This document shows positions 21,353-32,225 of a DNA stretch of 64,000 bases, piece by piece (position 1 is the stretch's first letter; each line of letters opens with the position of its first letter). The position numbers and the translations under genes are program-made. Under the pieces are notes generated by a model. It was not told the origin of the DNA. It was given only the letters and a program-made list of their open reading frames with translations, and searched no databases. The stretch comes from Chondrus crispus (lineage: Eukaryota > Rhodophyta > Florideophyceae > Gigartinales > Gigartinaceae): the NCBI RefSeq assembly GCF_000350225.1, contig NW_005178839.1:185395-249394 (forward strand). The letters run 5' to 3'.

Positions 21353-22020
21353 CGAGGTGGACGAGCTTGGCGTTGAGGAGCGGTCGGAGCAGGGGCCGCG
21401 TGAGCAGTTAGAGGTAGATACGCACGGCCAGGGTGAGTAGGAGCGTGAGTAGCAGGCCCGGGAGGGCGGCGGAGGCGGCGACGAACGCGGCGGGGGGAGA
21501 GGACTGCGGGGAGAAGGCGGCCAGCAGGAGCAGCAGGGCGGCAAGCGGCGGCGGGACGACGGTGAGGTGGCGAGCAGTGGCGGGGCGACACCGAGGTAGC
21601 GCGCGGAGGGGGCTGCGGAGTAGAGTAGACGAGACAGCAAGAAGACCGGCGGCCGTGAGATGGACGATCTTGGCATTGAGGAGCGGCCGGAGCGGGGGTC
21701 ACGAGAGGAGGAAGAGTTTGATCGGCAGCGTTAGGGCGGGGAGGTGCGGGAGCGGGAGGTCTGGGAGGGCGGCGGTGGCGGCGAGCGCAGCGAGAGGGGA
21801 GGACGGCGGGGAAAAGGCGGCCAGCAGGAGCAGCAGGGCGGGAAGCAGCGGCGGGACGACGGCGAGGTGGCGAGCAATGGCGGGGCGACACCGAGGTAGC
21901 GCGCGGAGGGGGCTGCAGAGTAGAGCGGACAAGACGACAGGAAGACCAGCGGCGGCCGTGAGATGGACGAGCTTGGCGTTGAGGAGCGGAGGGAGCAAGG
22001 GCGGCGAGAGCAGTTAGAGG
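21353..22020 (-). pseudogene. Three sub-repeats of hydrophobic segment, array copy 1
   Basis: The word TGGACGA(G/T)CTTGGC(G/A)TTG starts sub-repeats near 21358, 21663 and 21964 (spacing 305 and 301 bp). On the minus strand each encodes a variant of NAK(L/I)VHLTAA-GLPVVLSALL followed by SPLRALPR and a hydrophobic helix. Sub-repeats lie in different frames. The set looks like three duplications of one exon from the gene whose remnant is at 19300-20098. The plus-strand Arg/Ser-rich frames here are shadows of GC bias. Confidence 0.5.
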
Positions 22021-22298
22021 TAGATTGGCACTGCCAGTGTGAGGAGGGCGGCGAGGGCAGACGAAGCAGTAGCTGCGTTGCACCGCATGAATTATCGATG
22101 CTCGTGTTTCTTCGACCCGCTCACCTGCCCAATCACCATGTCTGACCCACAAATCGCGGGCTACCAGTCTATTAGGCATTGCATGTGCCCCTTTCACGGG
22201 CGCGTTGCTGCTCGCTCCCGTAGTTGCTAAAGCGATTTGCGCCGCGTCCTGTCGTTGGTGCACCAATGCTGCCTTCTTAGCGTGTACTCCCGGCGCGA

Positions 22299-22664
22299 TA
22301 CCGCTTTCCCCGTCCACGACGTCTCGCAGAGGCGGTGCGTGAGCAAAGATAATCTGCCCGCTCACATAATCTTTTAGCATTACACGCGTCGATCGGCTCT
22401 GATCGGGCTTGTTTTGGTCGCTCATGAACCTGCGCGCTCGTACTTGAGTGTCGAGAAGCATCGTGACAGAAATATCGCGTTGAGCATGAAGTCTTCCAAT
22501 TCAGTGGCATCGAGCACAGACTGGAGGTTTCGTTGGTCTTCATGCACACAAGGGCTCGAGTAGAGCAAAGTTTTATCGCCTCCATGATTAGAGCCTCCTT
22601 CTCCCGGTTGCCGCCTTCGAGTCAGAGCTCGTCCAGGATCGCTTTTCATCGCTTTCCTGCCCAT
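22299..22664 (-). pseudogene. LSG1: LSG1-like N+C terminal chimera, array copy 2
   Basis: Same structure as 20758-21123, start codon at 22662-22664, with the same junction between the N-terminal and C-terminal fragments. The junction therefore predates the tandem duplication. Confidence 0.6.
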
Positions 22665-22893
22665 AGAGTGTGTAAGTGAGGCTATCGTTCCCTGGCGCAC
22701 TAGAATCTCTTGCGACGTCTGGATGAATAGTTCAGTAAGTCTCCGGGAGAGAGGGGGAGGAAGGCGTGTCAAGAGCAGTGAACCAAAAGTTGCCAATATG
22801 AACTGAGCTACTGGGAAAGGTAACAACGACGAGCGGTGGAAGTGTGGCGTCAGACTACAGCAAGAATATTACAATAGAATCGTGACTTAACCA

Positions 22894-23561
22894 CGAGGTG
22901 GACGAGCTTGGCGTTGAGGAGCGGTCGGAGCAGGGGCCGCGTGAGCAGTTAGAGGTAGATACGCACGGCCAGGGTGAGTAGGAGCGTGAGTAGCAGGCCC
23001 GGGAGGGCGGCGGAGGCGGCGACGAACGCGGCGGGGGGAGAGGACTGCGGGGAGAAGGCGGCCAGCAGGAGCAGCAGGGCGGCAAGCGGCGGCGGGACGA
23101 CGGTGAGGTGGCGAGCAGTGGCGGGGCGACACCGAGGTAGCGCGCGGAGGGGGCTGCGGAGTAGAGTAGACGAGACAGCAAGAAGACCGGCGGCCGTGAG
23201 ATGGACGATCTTGGCATTGAGGAGCGGCCGGAGCGGGGGTCACGAGAGGAGGAAGAGTTTGATCGGCAGCGTTAGGGCGGGGAGGTGCGGGAGCGGGAGG
23301 TCTGGGAGGGCGGCGGTGGCGGCGAGCGCAGCGAGAGGGGAGGACGGCGGGGAAAAGGCGGCCAGCAGGAGCAGCAGGGCGGGAAGCAGCGGCGGGACGA
23401 CGGCGAGGTGGCGAGCAATGGCGGGGCGACACCGAGGTAGCGCGCGGAGGGGGCTGCAGAGTAGAGCGGACAAGACGACAGGAAGACCAGCGGCGGCCGT
23501 GAGATGGACGAGCTTGGCGTTGAGGAGCGGAGGGAGCAAGGGCGGCGAGAGCAGTTAGAGG
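22894..23561 (-). pseudogene. Three sub-repeats of hydrophobic segment, array copy 2
   Basis: Copy of 21353-22020 displaced by 1,541 bp, with the same three ~300-bp sub-repeats and broken frames. Confidence 0.5.
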
Positions 23562-23812
23562 TAGATTGGCACTGCCAGTGTGAGGAGGGCGGCGAGGGCA
23601 GACGAAGCAGTAGCTGCGTTGCACCGCATGAATTATCGATGCTCGTGTTTCTTCGACCCGCTCACCTGCCCAATCACCATGTCTGACCCACAAATCGCGG
23701 GCTACCAGTCTATTAGGCATTGCATGTGCCCCTTTCACGGGCGCGTTGCTGCTCGCTCCCGTAGTTGCTAAAGCGATTTGCGCCGCGTCCTGTCGTTGGT
23801 GCACCAATGCTG

Positions 23813-23990
23813 CCTTCTTAGCGTGTACTCCCGGCGCGATACCGCTTTCCCCGTCCACGACGTCTCGCAGAGGCGGTGTGTGAGCAAAGATAATCTGCCC
23901 GTTCACATAATCTTTTAGCATTACACACGTCGATCGGGTCTGATCGGGCTTGTTATGGTCGCTCATGAACCTGCGCGCTCGTGCTTGAGT
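23813..23990. repeat. Tandem array unit 3, truncated
   Basis: First ~178 bp of the unit. Similarity stops within GCGCGCTCGTGCTTGAG. It carries several substitutions relative to units 1 and 2, so this edge is older than the duplication of the full units. Confidence 0.85.
23840..23990 (-). pseudogene. LSG1: LSG1-like C-terminal fragment, array copy 3
   Basis: Minus strand encodes HNKPDQTRSTCVMLKDYVNG followed by QIIFAHTPP. Only the C-terminal part is present because unit 3 is truncated. KDYVNG here is closer to what I recall as the LSG1 consensus than KDYVSG in units 1 and 2. Confidence 0.6.
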
Positions 23991-24263
23991 AGAGGGTTTA
24001 CGCAAAAAATGATTTCGTTAGTGTCGCAACAGGGCATCCGTGTCGGTGTAAACCCCGGGGTTTAGGTTTCCAGTATTGGTTGACGGCAGTTAACCAATAC
24101 CGGAGACCTAATACCATATACGCCTTCAAAGATGGATGCTGGGATTCGGGCTGCAATATGTAATACAGGAAACAGGTATTCGCCACGCATAGGATCAATA
24201 AAAAGCACGACGCACAGATCAGCTCTGACTTTCAAGACGAGAACTTGGGAAACACAAGCCCAG
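23991..24263. other. Spacer between array and inverted LTR
   Basis: Contains an imperfect inverted repeat (CCAGTATTGGTTGACGGCAG, then TTAACCAATACCGG) near 24069-24106. No gene recognised. A minus-strand frame over 24062-24403 runs into the LTR and is not credible. Confidence 0.4.
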
Positions 24264-24871
24264 TGTAGTATAATCACCCCCAACGACGAGGGGGGTGAGT
24301 ACTGACAGTTCGGAAAGACCCCGATCGGCGGGAAGATAGAAGCACGCCCCACCCACGGTACCGAGCACGGGCTCGAGGTACTACCTCGATTCCGCTCTAC
24401 CACCGCTAGTAGCGGTGGTAGAGCGAGATCGGGGAGGACACGCGCACGCGCGAGCGGTTCTACGCCTCGACGCCCCGGAGCGGTACTGGATGACGATCCA
24501 GTACCGACGGGCGGAGGCGGAGCCGGCTCGTGGGCGTGCTGCGCGCGTCCTCAACCCGCGCGCGGTGCTACTCCTACGTAAAACGGACGGAAATACCTGA
24601 GAGTAAGCGGGCGGACCAAGGTGGAGGATCCTTGACAAGTCCGTGCTTGTCCCTCCTCCACCGCCGGTGGTCCGCTCATATTTAGTATACAGGGTAACCT
24701 ATCATAACATTACAGTAGTGCAGGTCGGCCTACACTGTAGTGCTGTCAGCCGTCGGGGCTGACAGCACACGTGCCGTACACGTGGGTGCGCGCGCTGGGA
24801 TACTGTAGAGCTCGGGCTCTACAGTTACAAATCTAATCTAAATCTAATTCGGAGGAGGGGGATATGCTACA
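24264..24871 (-). mobile_element. Inverted LTR, TGTAGCATAA family
   Basis: On the minus strand it begins TGTAGCATATCC (24871 downward) and ends GATTATACTACA (at 24264), 608 bp. Internal landmarks match the LTRs at 27478 and 52953: the TTAGATTTAGATT start region, the CTGTAGAG hairpin, the CTGTCAGC hairpin, ACATTAAATA-like AT core and the GGTACTGG hairpin. A polypurine tract precedes it on the minus strand, so it is a 3' LTR of a minus-strand element. No matching 5' LTR is seen between 24.9 and 27.5 kb. Confidence 0.85.
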
Positions 24872-24887
24872 TGGCCCCCCCCTCAAG
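24872..24887 (-). other. Polypurine tract of inverted element
   Basis: Minus strand CTTGAGGGGGGGGCCA directly abuts the LTR and is preceded by GTGGACG/CGTCCAC, a variant of the GTGAACG/CGTTCAC hairpin before the same tract in elements A and B. It marks where plus-strand DNA synthesis would start. Confidence 0.7.
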
Positions 24888-27477
24888 CGTGGACGTCGGC
24901 GTCCACAGGTGCTTGTAGAACCGTCCGTCACCCCCTTTGAGCGTAACCAACGCCGGCCTGGTTGCCCTCGTAATCCCGGGTCCGTCTGTGCTCGGTTCCT
25001 TCTGCTCGCCGCGACTCGTGCGCCGCGGTCATGCTGGCCCTCCACCGTCTTCCGTTGGCGTGTTTCTTCTCTTGCCGTCCCGGGCCCTCCTTTTTATCCT
25101 GTCCTTTCGCGTCCCATCCAGCGCCTTCCTGTCCCTCTCTTCCTGCTGTACGACGTCCCTGTTGACCGTGCATCTGCGCCTGACGGAGTGCCCCGAGCAT
25201 GCGAGTGATTGGCGCCCCCTTGAGTAGGACTCTCTGTCGGGATTTCTCCTCTTCCAAATTACGTTCTACGCCGTATGGGAGGATTGCCTTCGAGAAGCGG
25301 GGCTCCTTCCTATTCCCGGAACCGCTACCCTAGTGATGCGTGTATGCACACACGTTCGGTGTCGGTCGGTACACTGCCCATGCAGGAGGGGACGCTGCTC
25401 CCCGTCTGTTATACCCTGCGAGGGCGTTTCGACGCGAACGTTTCTGGTCTGCGCCGCCGCGTAGAGGCCGTGCGTTCACACCAGGTGATTGGGAACGGCG
25501 GGTACGAGGACAGTGACGAAGGCCCCGTGTCGTTGAGGGGGACTGTCTCGTAGACGTATCCCCTCATTGGTACCCGCGAGCTTTCTGAGCGCGGAGCATC
25601 AGCGCGTACCTTACCGAGCTTGTCGACGGGATCGAGACCCACGGCGGCGGGGAAAGCCGTCAGCGTCCGATTTTTTTCAACTCATATGTCACAACTTGTG
25701 ACCGTCTTTGTTAACACTTCCCCATTCTCCTCATGACAGCACCACCCCGACACAGCTCGGGTATGTCCATGCGATGGGCATACAGAACGAAACAGCCTCA
25801 AGGTCACCAAGCGAGACCAGCCCCAAAACGGCGTGAAATGTCCCTTAGATGAACCGCCGTGGCGCAGATATCCCGCCACAGCACACGGCCGTGCCATCCG
25901 TTATGAGTTCCATGCAGCGTCCGGCGCTGTCAACGCTTCCTGACTCGCGATTCTTTTCAAGGGCGTACTCCTCCCATTTTCCCTTGAACAGCTCCGCTTG
26001 AGAATAATGTAGAAGTACCTGGGATCGCTCTTCACATTCTCCCGAATACAGTTCTTCGCACGTCCACGCAGACCTCTCCACGAGACAGTCGTGCATGTCA
26101 TCGGGATGAGGTGGAGGGACGTCGCAGGAAAGCAATGAGAGCTCGACGTACGTCCCATACACGTGTTTGAGCACCTTGATTCGGAGGTGTCGGTTGATCG
26201 TGCCGAGTAGCCACCCCTCCCCTTTTCTTTTTGTCCGCATCCCGCTGTCTCACACACCTCACATGCTCGTGTGGAGAATACCGACAGAATCCGTACCCCC
26301 GGCCGTCGGGGGTCTGCCAATCCGCCACAGGGTGTGTCAGCGTGTCTATGGCGCGTGGTTGGTGCGGCGACGCCCCGTTCGCCCGCCCGCCGGGTTGGGC
26401 AACTGCGCTTTGTCGTAGGCAAACACCGCTGCTCCGAGGAGCAGCGTGAGGATGGTAAACGTGCGCTCCAGCGCGTCCTCGTTTTTTTGCAATACTCGAT
26501 CTTGAGGATGCTAGATTGATATTCGTCGGCATCTTTCGTACGTCCAGATTCGTGAGCGTCTCCATTCAATAAATCACGGGTACCTCTACGCGAAAGTCGA
26601 TGTCAGGAAAGGCCCTGGCCGTGCTATCTAAGTAGCTTGCTCGCATCGACTGTGAATTTGCGGACGGAATACCGGAGCAACATCTATCGTGGACAACGCA
26701 AGATGCGTGTCCCCAAAGGCGCTGTATTCTTCGGTTCAAGGACGGGTTGGTCGGTTGGATAGGTGGTGTATTATTACGAGCGTTGTCGATAGGATGCACG
26801 TGGTGCGCGGCATCCCGAGGGTACAACCATGCGCGAGGGCAACGTGGGTTTTGAACGTGCATTGTGTGCGACCGTACGAGGCGGCGGATTGCACACGATA
26901 CGCGCGCTGTATGACGATTCACGTGGCGCGGGTTGCGCCCCCAACGCTCCCTGTATGAGGCCGGACGTCGTGGCGCTTGTGCACTGTATGCGCATTGTCC
27001 GACTCGGTGTCGGAGCTGGGGTGAATAGCCCGCCGTCCCCTCCCCTTCGACCACCTTACGTGGAGCTGCCCCCACACGCGCTCCCTTGCTCCGCCTTTGA
27101 TAGTTGCGACCGATCGTCTCATCATAACCGAGCCGACCTCTACCCCGCGGCTGACCGCCGTGGTCCTATCTTCGAGTGATGGTGGCCTCCCGGACGCGTC
27201 ACCTTGTCCGCGTGAGGCGACCGTCGACTTGACGAGCGCCGCGGCGCCTCTCCCTCCGGTGTTCCAGAAGTGTCGCTCTCGCTCTACTACGGTTTCCGTG
27301 GAGTTGGTGGCCCCCGCTGTGGAGCCACCCCAGCCGGTACTGGCGTTCCGTCCGGCTACCGCGTCCGCCGAGGCGGTCGGCGGCCGTCCTGTCGGGCGCC
27401 CCGGGGTCACGCCGTGCGTCACTGACCCTCCTGCGCTCGCGGTGGTCCACACCGAAGGTAGCGGCCCTCAGGTTCAC
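24888..27477. other. GC-rich region, no gene recognised
   Basis: About 2.6 kb between two LTRs of the same family. It may be the internal part of the minus-strand element ending at 24264, but no gag, protease, RT, integrase or chromodomain motif was found. Frames present (for example minus 25845-26240, with a WTCEELYSGECEERSQVLLH segment, and minus 26566-27075) are unrecognised and overlap others. They could be captured host fragments or chance. Confidence 0.4.
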
Positions 27478-28104
27478 TGTAGTATAACCTCTTGGGACTA
27501 GATTTAGATTAGATCACCTACTGTAGAGCCCGAGCTCTACAGTACGACGCGCACGAGCGCACGCGCTGTCAGCACGGAATGCTGACAGCCCTACAGTACG
27601 CGCGACCCGCACCCACTACTGTAGCCGACCACAGTAGCACTACAGTCCAGTACGTACTGTACTGTAGTATGATAGGACTTACTTGTACATTAAATACGCG
27701 AGCGGACCGACGGCGGACGGGTAAGGGCAAGCACGAGCTTTTCCAGAACCCACGCCTCTGGTCAAGCTCGCCCCGCTTATTCTAGAACGGGTTCCCACTA
27801 GCCCGTATCTAGTTAGGAGCCGAGCGAGCAGGGGACGTGCGAGCACGCGAGCGAGCAGGGGACGTGCGAGCACGCGAGCGAGCCTAGATCCGCCTCCGCC
27901 CGTCAGCGCTGGTACGTCACCAAACGCTGCGCCGGGGCGTCGAGCCGTAGATCGGCCCGCGCGTGCGCGCGTCCCTGACCGTACCCGCTCTACCACCGCT
28001 ACCCGGGCTCGCCCGGTTCCGTTAGCTGGGGTTGCTTCCCTTCTCCGATCAGGGTCTAGCAGGACTGTGCATACAACCCCTCGACGTTGGGGTTTTATGC
28101 TACA
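27478..28104 (+). repeat. 5' LTR of element A (627 bp)
   Basis: Begins TGTAGTATAACCTC and ends GGGGTTTTATGCTACA, giving TG...CA termini that form the TGTAGYATAA/TTATGCTACA inverted pair. Contains hairpins at 27521-27542 and 27565-27589 that are conserved by compensatory change in three other LTR copies. Confidence 0.88.
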
Positions 28105-28105
28105 G

Positions 28106-28123
28106 TGGTCTCCCGACCTAGAA
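28106..28123 (+). other. Primer-binding site, element A
   Basis: TGGTCTCCCGACCTAGAA, 1 bp after the LTR. The complement ends in CCA, as expected for the 3' end of a host tRNA. The same 18 bases occur at the same place in elements B and C. Confidence 0.8.
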
Positions 28124-28148
28124 GACTCCGAAGATCATTCTGAGAAGG

Positions 28149-30423
28149 TTGCTGCTTTCCTCGGCGTCCGTACGCGTCGAGATAATCGAAGGGTCCGAAC
28201 CCTCGGTCCACTCCGCACCGGCCGATGTGCGGGCGTCAGCGCTACGCTTTCTACATGGCGACGGCGCCGGAGGTCCTCGAGACCGCGAACCGTCGCTGGA
28301 CTACTCAGAAGGACGCGCTCGCGCGATGTACAAACGCATCACGGGGTACATGAAGGATGTCCGGACATCCCTTCGTATCGACGTGACCGATCACGTCTAC
28401 GCCCGCAGTAGGGACGAGTTGCGCTCCCTCCTTGAAGGCAGGTTTGAGCACGTGATTCAGTCCTTGGAGAATCTGCGCGCGCTCGGCGACCACTGGCACT
28501 CCGTCTAGTGTTGGTCGAGGACGCACGCATCGATTCCCTACGGCGGACGTTGCAGATCGACCCGCAAGTACGAAATCCGGGGTACGACGAAACCCGCAGC
28601 CTTCCCATCTGCCGAACAGATGGGAGCGTTCGCGCATACGGCTGCGGAACTCAACTCGACGCGCCGGCGCGCTCGTGAGTTAGAACAGAACTCGGCCGTA
28701 AGGTCGCCAGGAGCCCCCCCGAGAGGGCCCGGTGCCACTGTTCCTCCGGGCGCGTCCGATGCGCAGGAGTGGCCTCCGACTGGTGCCGTCACCAGTCGGA
28801 GCGCGGAGGATATCAAACCAACGGCCGACGCGAATTTCGCGTCCGAGACTAAAGCTCCGCCGCATGCCCCGGAAGCATGCGGCAGTTGCGACAGGTACCG
28901 TACGGGCACGACCAGGACCGTGGAGGAGCCGCTCGCGGATCCGGAGAACCCATGTTCTCCGTCGATCCTCGCTGGGGCGGCTACCCGACGGTGGACTACA
29001 CCGCGCACCCCGGTCCGGTAGACGCACTTACACCACCCGTCACCCCGTCTAGGGCGTTCGTAAGATGGAACAGGCATCGGCCGAAAGGTCGCCCGGGCCC
29101 CCGCGAGGGGGCCCGGTGCCACTGTACCTCCGAACGCGCCCGACGCGCAAGAAGAGAGCCCGACTGGTGCCGACACCAGTCGGGTCACTGGGCGGCGCAG
29201 CCCCAGGACGGACGCGAATTTCGCGTCCGAGACCCAAGCCCTACCGCATGTCTGTCGCCGGAGACATGCGGCAGATGACACGCGTACCGTACGTGGACGA
29301 CAAAAGACGCGGAGATACCGCCCGCGGATCAAGAGAACCGATTCTCTCTTTCGATCCCCGCTGCGGCGGCTATCAGCCGGTGGACCTCACGGCGCACACC
29401 GGTCTGGTAGACGTCCGTACGCTACACGAATTTGTAAGCGGACTAGCCCCTGCGACCCGGGCCGCAGTGGCTGAGACGGTCCAACGATTGCCCGCGCAAC
29501 AGAAGACATACGTTCCAACGATCCGCCGTATCGCGACGGCGGGAGGCACAACGTGCCGCGCCCGGCGCGGTTTGCCGCTGCCGGATCCGAAACCGACAGC
29601 GAGGGGGAATCGAACCCCGAGGTCGCATGCGACAAGTTCGCCTGCGGCATCCCTCCACATAGGAGAAGATGAGTGGCAGGCCGACTGTCCTCATTACGCG
29701 AGGCTACAAGCCCGTGGGAGGCCGACCTCCCACGCCAGCATGAAAGAGATCGACTAGAAGCTTCGCGACTGCGTTCGCGCACACGCTGAAAGCCGGGAGT
29801 GGTACGGACCACAAAGTCTCGGAGTTGGATATCTCCCGTCCGGCAGGAGGATGCGTGCCGTCCTGCGTGCCTCTGCTTTCCGACAAGGAGGTACGCCACG
29901 CGGTATAATTCGCGTCACGGAAGGTAGCACGTACGTGTGCTGGCTATGCCGTAAGTACGGCCACGACATGCACGCGTGCCCGTTCCTGTCGCCAGAACAA
30001 CGGATGTTCACGGCGTACAGGAACTACCGTTACGAGATGGAGACGCGCCCCGGAATGCGCAATCTCGTCCGCCAGGCGGCGGGCGAAGATGGCCCCCGCG
30101 TCAAGGATTCCCGAACCGTTCGGGTGGGGGCGCACGCTTCGCCCCACGAGGAGGCAGGTACCGTCGCAACGAGCTTGATACTCGTGACCGATGCGACTTC
30201 CGTCATGTGGATTGACAGTACCCGCGCCAAGAAGGAAGAGGAACTGGGACCGATCCCGGCTTCCTCCGGAGGTACAGAACGCAATCACGTACACCCAGGA
30301 TTGAGCAGAGGATCCGAATCCTCTGCCCTTGGACGAACGTGGAGCAGCCCTGACGTTGGCTGCTCCCCAAGTGTTGCAGCGTCCGGACGCTGCAACCCGA
30401 GGCCGCGAAGTACTCGGGTTTGA
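28149..30423 (+). pseudogene. gag remnant of element A
   Basis: Matches element B gag in pieces and several frames. N-terminal part (28149-28508) contains VRTSLRIDVTDHVYAR and QSLENLRAL. A ~384-bp segment is then tandemly duplicated (about 28680-29050 and 29060-29430), each copy with the EPMFSVDPRWGGY-type word. The capsid core is deleted, joining VDVRTL to SGLAPATRAAV. Next come TIRRIATAGGTTCRARRGLP and a CX2CX4HX4C zinc knuckle (CWLCRKYGHDMHAC, 29940 onward) followed by FLSPEQRMFTAYRNYRYEME. Many frame changes, so non-functional. Confidence 0.75.
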
Positions 30424-30850
30424 TGTTCCCTTCCGCCCCACAAGAAGCCACCGAGAACCCCGTGGGTCCGGTGGCGACCACAATCCTCAAAGAACGCGAA
30501 GGCGCCCAGGCTTCCGTAAGCCCGGCGCGTGTTAATGAAAGAGAAGACACCCTGACCTCCGTAGGTCAGATGCCACGGACCAACCGTGAAGGCCCCGGGG
30601 CTTCCGTAAACCAAGTGCACAGGATGGAGCGTGAGGCGTGTGCCGATGCAACACGCCCCGAAGATCCCACCGAACGCCGTGTCGCCGAGGGGATCGCACA
30701 TGCGCTACACTTCCCCGACTTGACCGATAAAGTCGGGAAGGCAGGAGCTGGCCGACCTAGTTCCGCAGAGAGGACAGCCGTCGAGAAGGCAGGGATCGGT
30801 ACGGACGACCCCCGGCCAAGTGCCCGCCGCCGACGGAAGGCACTCGAACC
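30424..30850 (+). pseudogene. Degenerate gag-pol junction of element A
   Basis: Shares short segments with element B around 57500 (VAEGIAHALHFPDLTDKVG against the corresponding VAEGIAHALHLTDLTDQVG). This is the protease C-terminal linker joined by deletion almost directly to the integrase tail. No catalytic residues remain. Confidence 0.6.
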
Positions 30851-31192
30851 ATGACGATCGATCGTGATGGTGTGACTGAGCGCGTCACCGCTGACCGCTG
30901 GGTGCACCCGCCTCCGCCGATAGACGCGCCACGGACGAGTACGACAACCCCGGGTGACCTTGCCGACAAGGTCACCGAGGAAACGCAGTATGCCGTCGAA
31001 CGATTACTCCGGCATCGAACCACGGAGGACGGAACTACGGAGTTCTTCATCAAGTGGGCGGATTCCGACATGCCCACCTGGACCGCGCGGACTCACTTCT
31101 CGGAGGAGTTGGTGTCTCGTTACGCCCAACGCCTCCGGAGGCGCACCGGCAGGGACCTCACTTCAGGCGTGAACGCGGACGTTCACGCTTAA
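30851..31192 (+). pseudogene. Integrase tail and chromodomain of element A
   Basis: 113 codons equivalent to the last part of element B pol (TIDRDGVTERVTADRW onward). The chromodomain is recognisable: YAVERLLRHR, then FFIKWADSDMPTWTARTHFSEELVSRYA split around the conserved W. In chromoviruses this domain steers integration to particular chromatin. The ATG is only the first Met of a truncated frame. Confidence 0.8.
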
Positions 31193-31199
31193 GGGGGGG
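31191..31199 (+). other. Polypurine tract, element A
   Basis: AAGGGGGGG overlapping the pol stop codon and preceded by the GTGAACG/CGTTCAC hairpin. In the inverted element the LTR follows immediately; here CCTCAACTGTC follows instead. Confidence 0.65.
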
Positions 31200-32190
31200 C
31201 CCTCAACTGTCTCGTTACGGCTAAATTCAACGGCTCCGTTACTGTTAAATTAGTCTCTCGCGGTTAGAGACGGATGGGACGTTCGAAAGCCAAGCCGTAT
31301 TTGGCTTTCGAACGCCAAGGACGCGAAACGTAAGGACAGGCAGTACGGACTGCCTGAAAGAAATGTGGCCCGCGTAAGGATCGACGATGCGAAGATTGCA
31401 GTTAGCTCGAGGGGAAGGCAAATACCTCTTTCGGAGGTGGTGCGCCAGACGCCCCCCGAGCAGGGTCGCCGGACGTTCCGTTAAGTCCGGCAACCGCAGC
31501 GAGGGGACGCCCGACGAACGACGCGAGGCGTCGCAGATTGCGGAGAGGAAGCGAGGCACGTAAGCGCAGAGACCGAGAGAGACTGTGGCTCGCGAGGACA
31601 GGAGGTCCCGGATACGACACCGAGCCGCCCTGCCGCCGGCTTATACCCGCACGAGTACAGCCGCGGCAAACCGCCACCGCCGCAGTCCGGAAATATGCAA
31701 AAATAGGGGTAAGGAAAAATTACACAGTCGTACCCCTGACATGGTCGCTGCGTACTGTACGCGGGGTGCGGTGTGCACGACACGAACGAGCCGATCCGAC
31801 GGCGAGGGCCGCGAAGGAGAGGACGATTGCCGCGCGTCCGCGCCCTCGCCCCGACGACGAGGGGCGCGAAGGAGGAATGCGGGAACCCGCGGCGCACGCG
31901 AAAAGAATTTGGTCCGCGCATGACCGCACACACATCACGGACTGTGCTGTGATTTTTTGGCAAAAAATGATTTTCGCGGGAAACATTTTTTGCGATTTTT
32001 GGGGTAATTTTGGAAAGGGCTCACGGCCGTACCTATGCGCGCACGTGCGCACGGGTACTGTACACGGCAAGCGTCGTAGACGCTGCGGGCTGTACAGGTC
32101 GGACGGACACTGACAGGACGGCGTCGCAGGGCCTCCGTACTCTTCGGATGAGTATGCGCGGACCCACGTTGCCCTTCGCCGCCGATGGCG
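31200..32190 (+). other. 3' non-coding region of element A
   Basis: Aligns in patches with 61005-62200 of element B. It contains a perfect 14-bp stem, CGTTCGAAAGCCAA / TTGGCTTTCGAACG (31280-31293, 31301-31314), and CAGGCAGT / ACTGCCTG near 31337-31356. No gene. Confidence 0.6.
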
Positions 32191-32225
32191 AGGGTCACTA
32201 CGGAAGACGACTGCCGCGCGCCAGC

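Larger units (their letters stand above)
20731..22271. repeat. Tandem array unit 1 (1,541 bp)
   Basis: First full copy of a 1,541-bp direct repeat, compared by eye as nearly identical to 22272-23812. From low to high coordinate the unit holds the LSG1-like chimera (minus strand) and then three ~300-bp sub-repeats of a hydrophobic-protein segment. The preceding partial copy is separated from this one by the solo LTR. Confidence 0.93.
22272..23812. repeat. Tandem array unit 2 (1,541 bp)
   Basis: Second full copy, aligning with 20731-22271 base for base apart from very rare differences (for example CCCGTCGCG against CCCGGCGCG near the start). Such identity means recent duplication, gene conversion or a collapsed/expanded assembly. 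Confidence 0.93.

Noticed and set aside
21433..23558. Repeated 194-codon plus-strand Arg/Ser/Ala-rich frames in the array
   Set aside because: They lie opposite the hydrophobic sub-repeats, show no domain and mirror GC skew.
25845..26569. Minus-strand gene of 130-220 codons in the 24.9-27.5 kb region
   Set aside because: Three overlapping frames compete and none contains a recognisable motif. Kept only as a note in the spacer entry.
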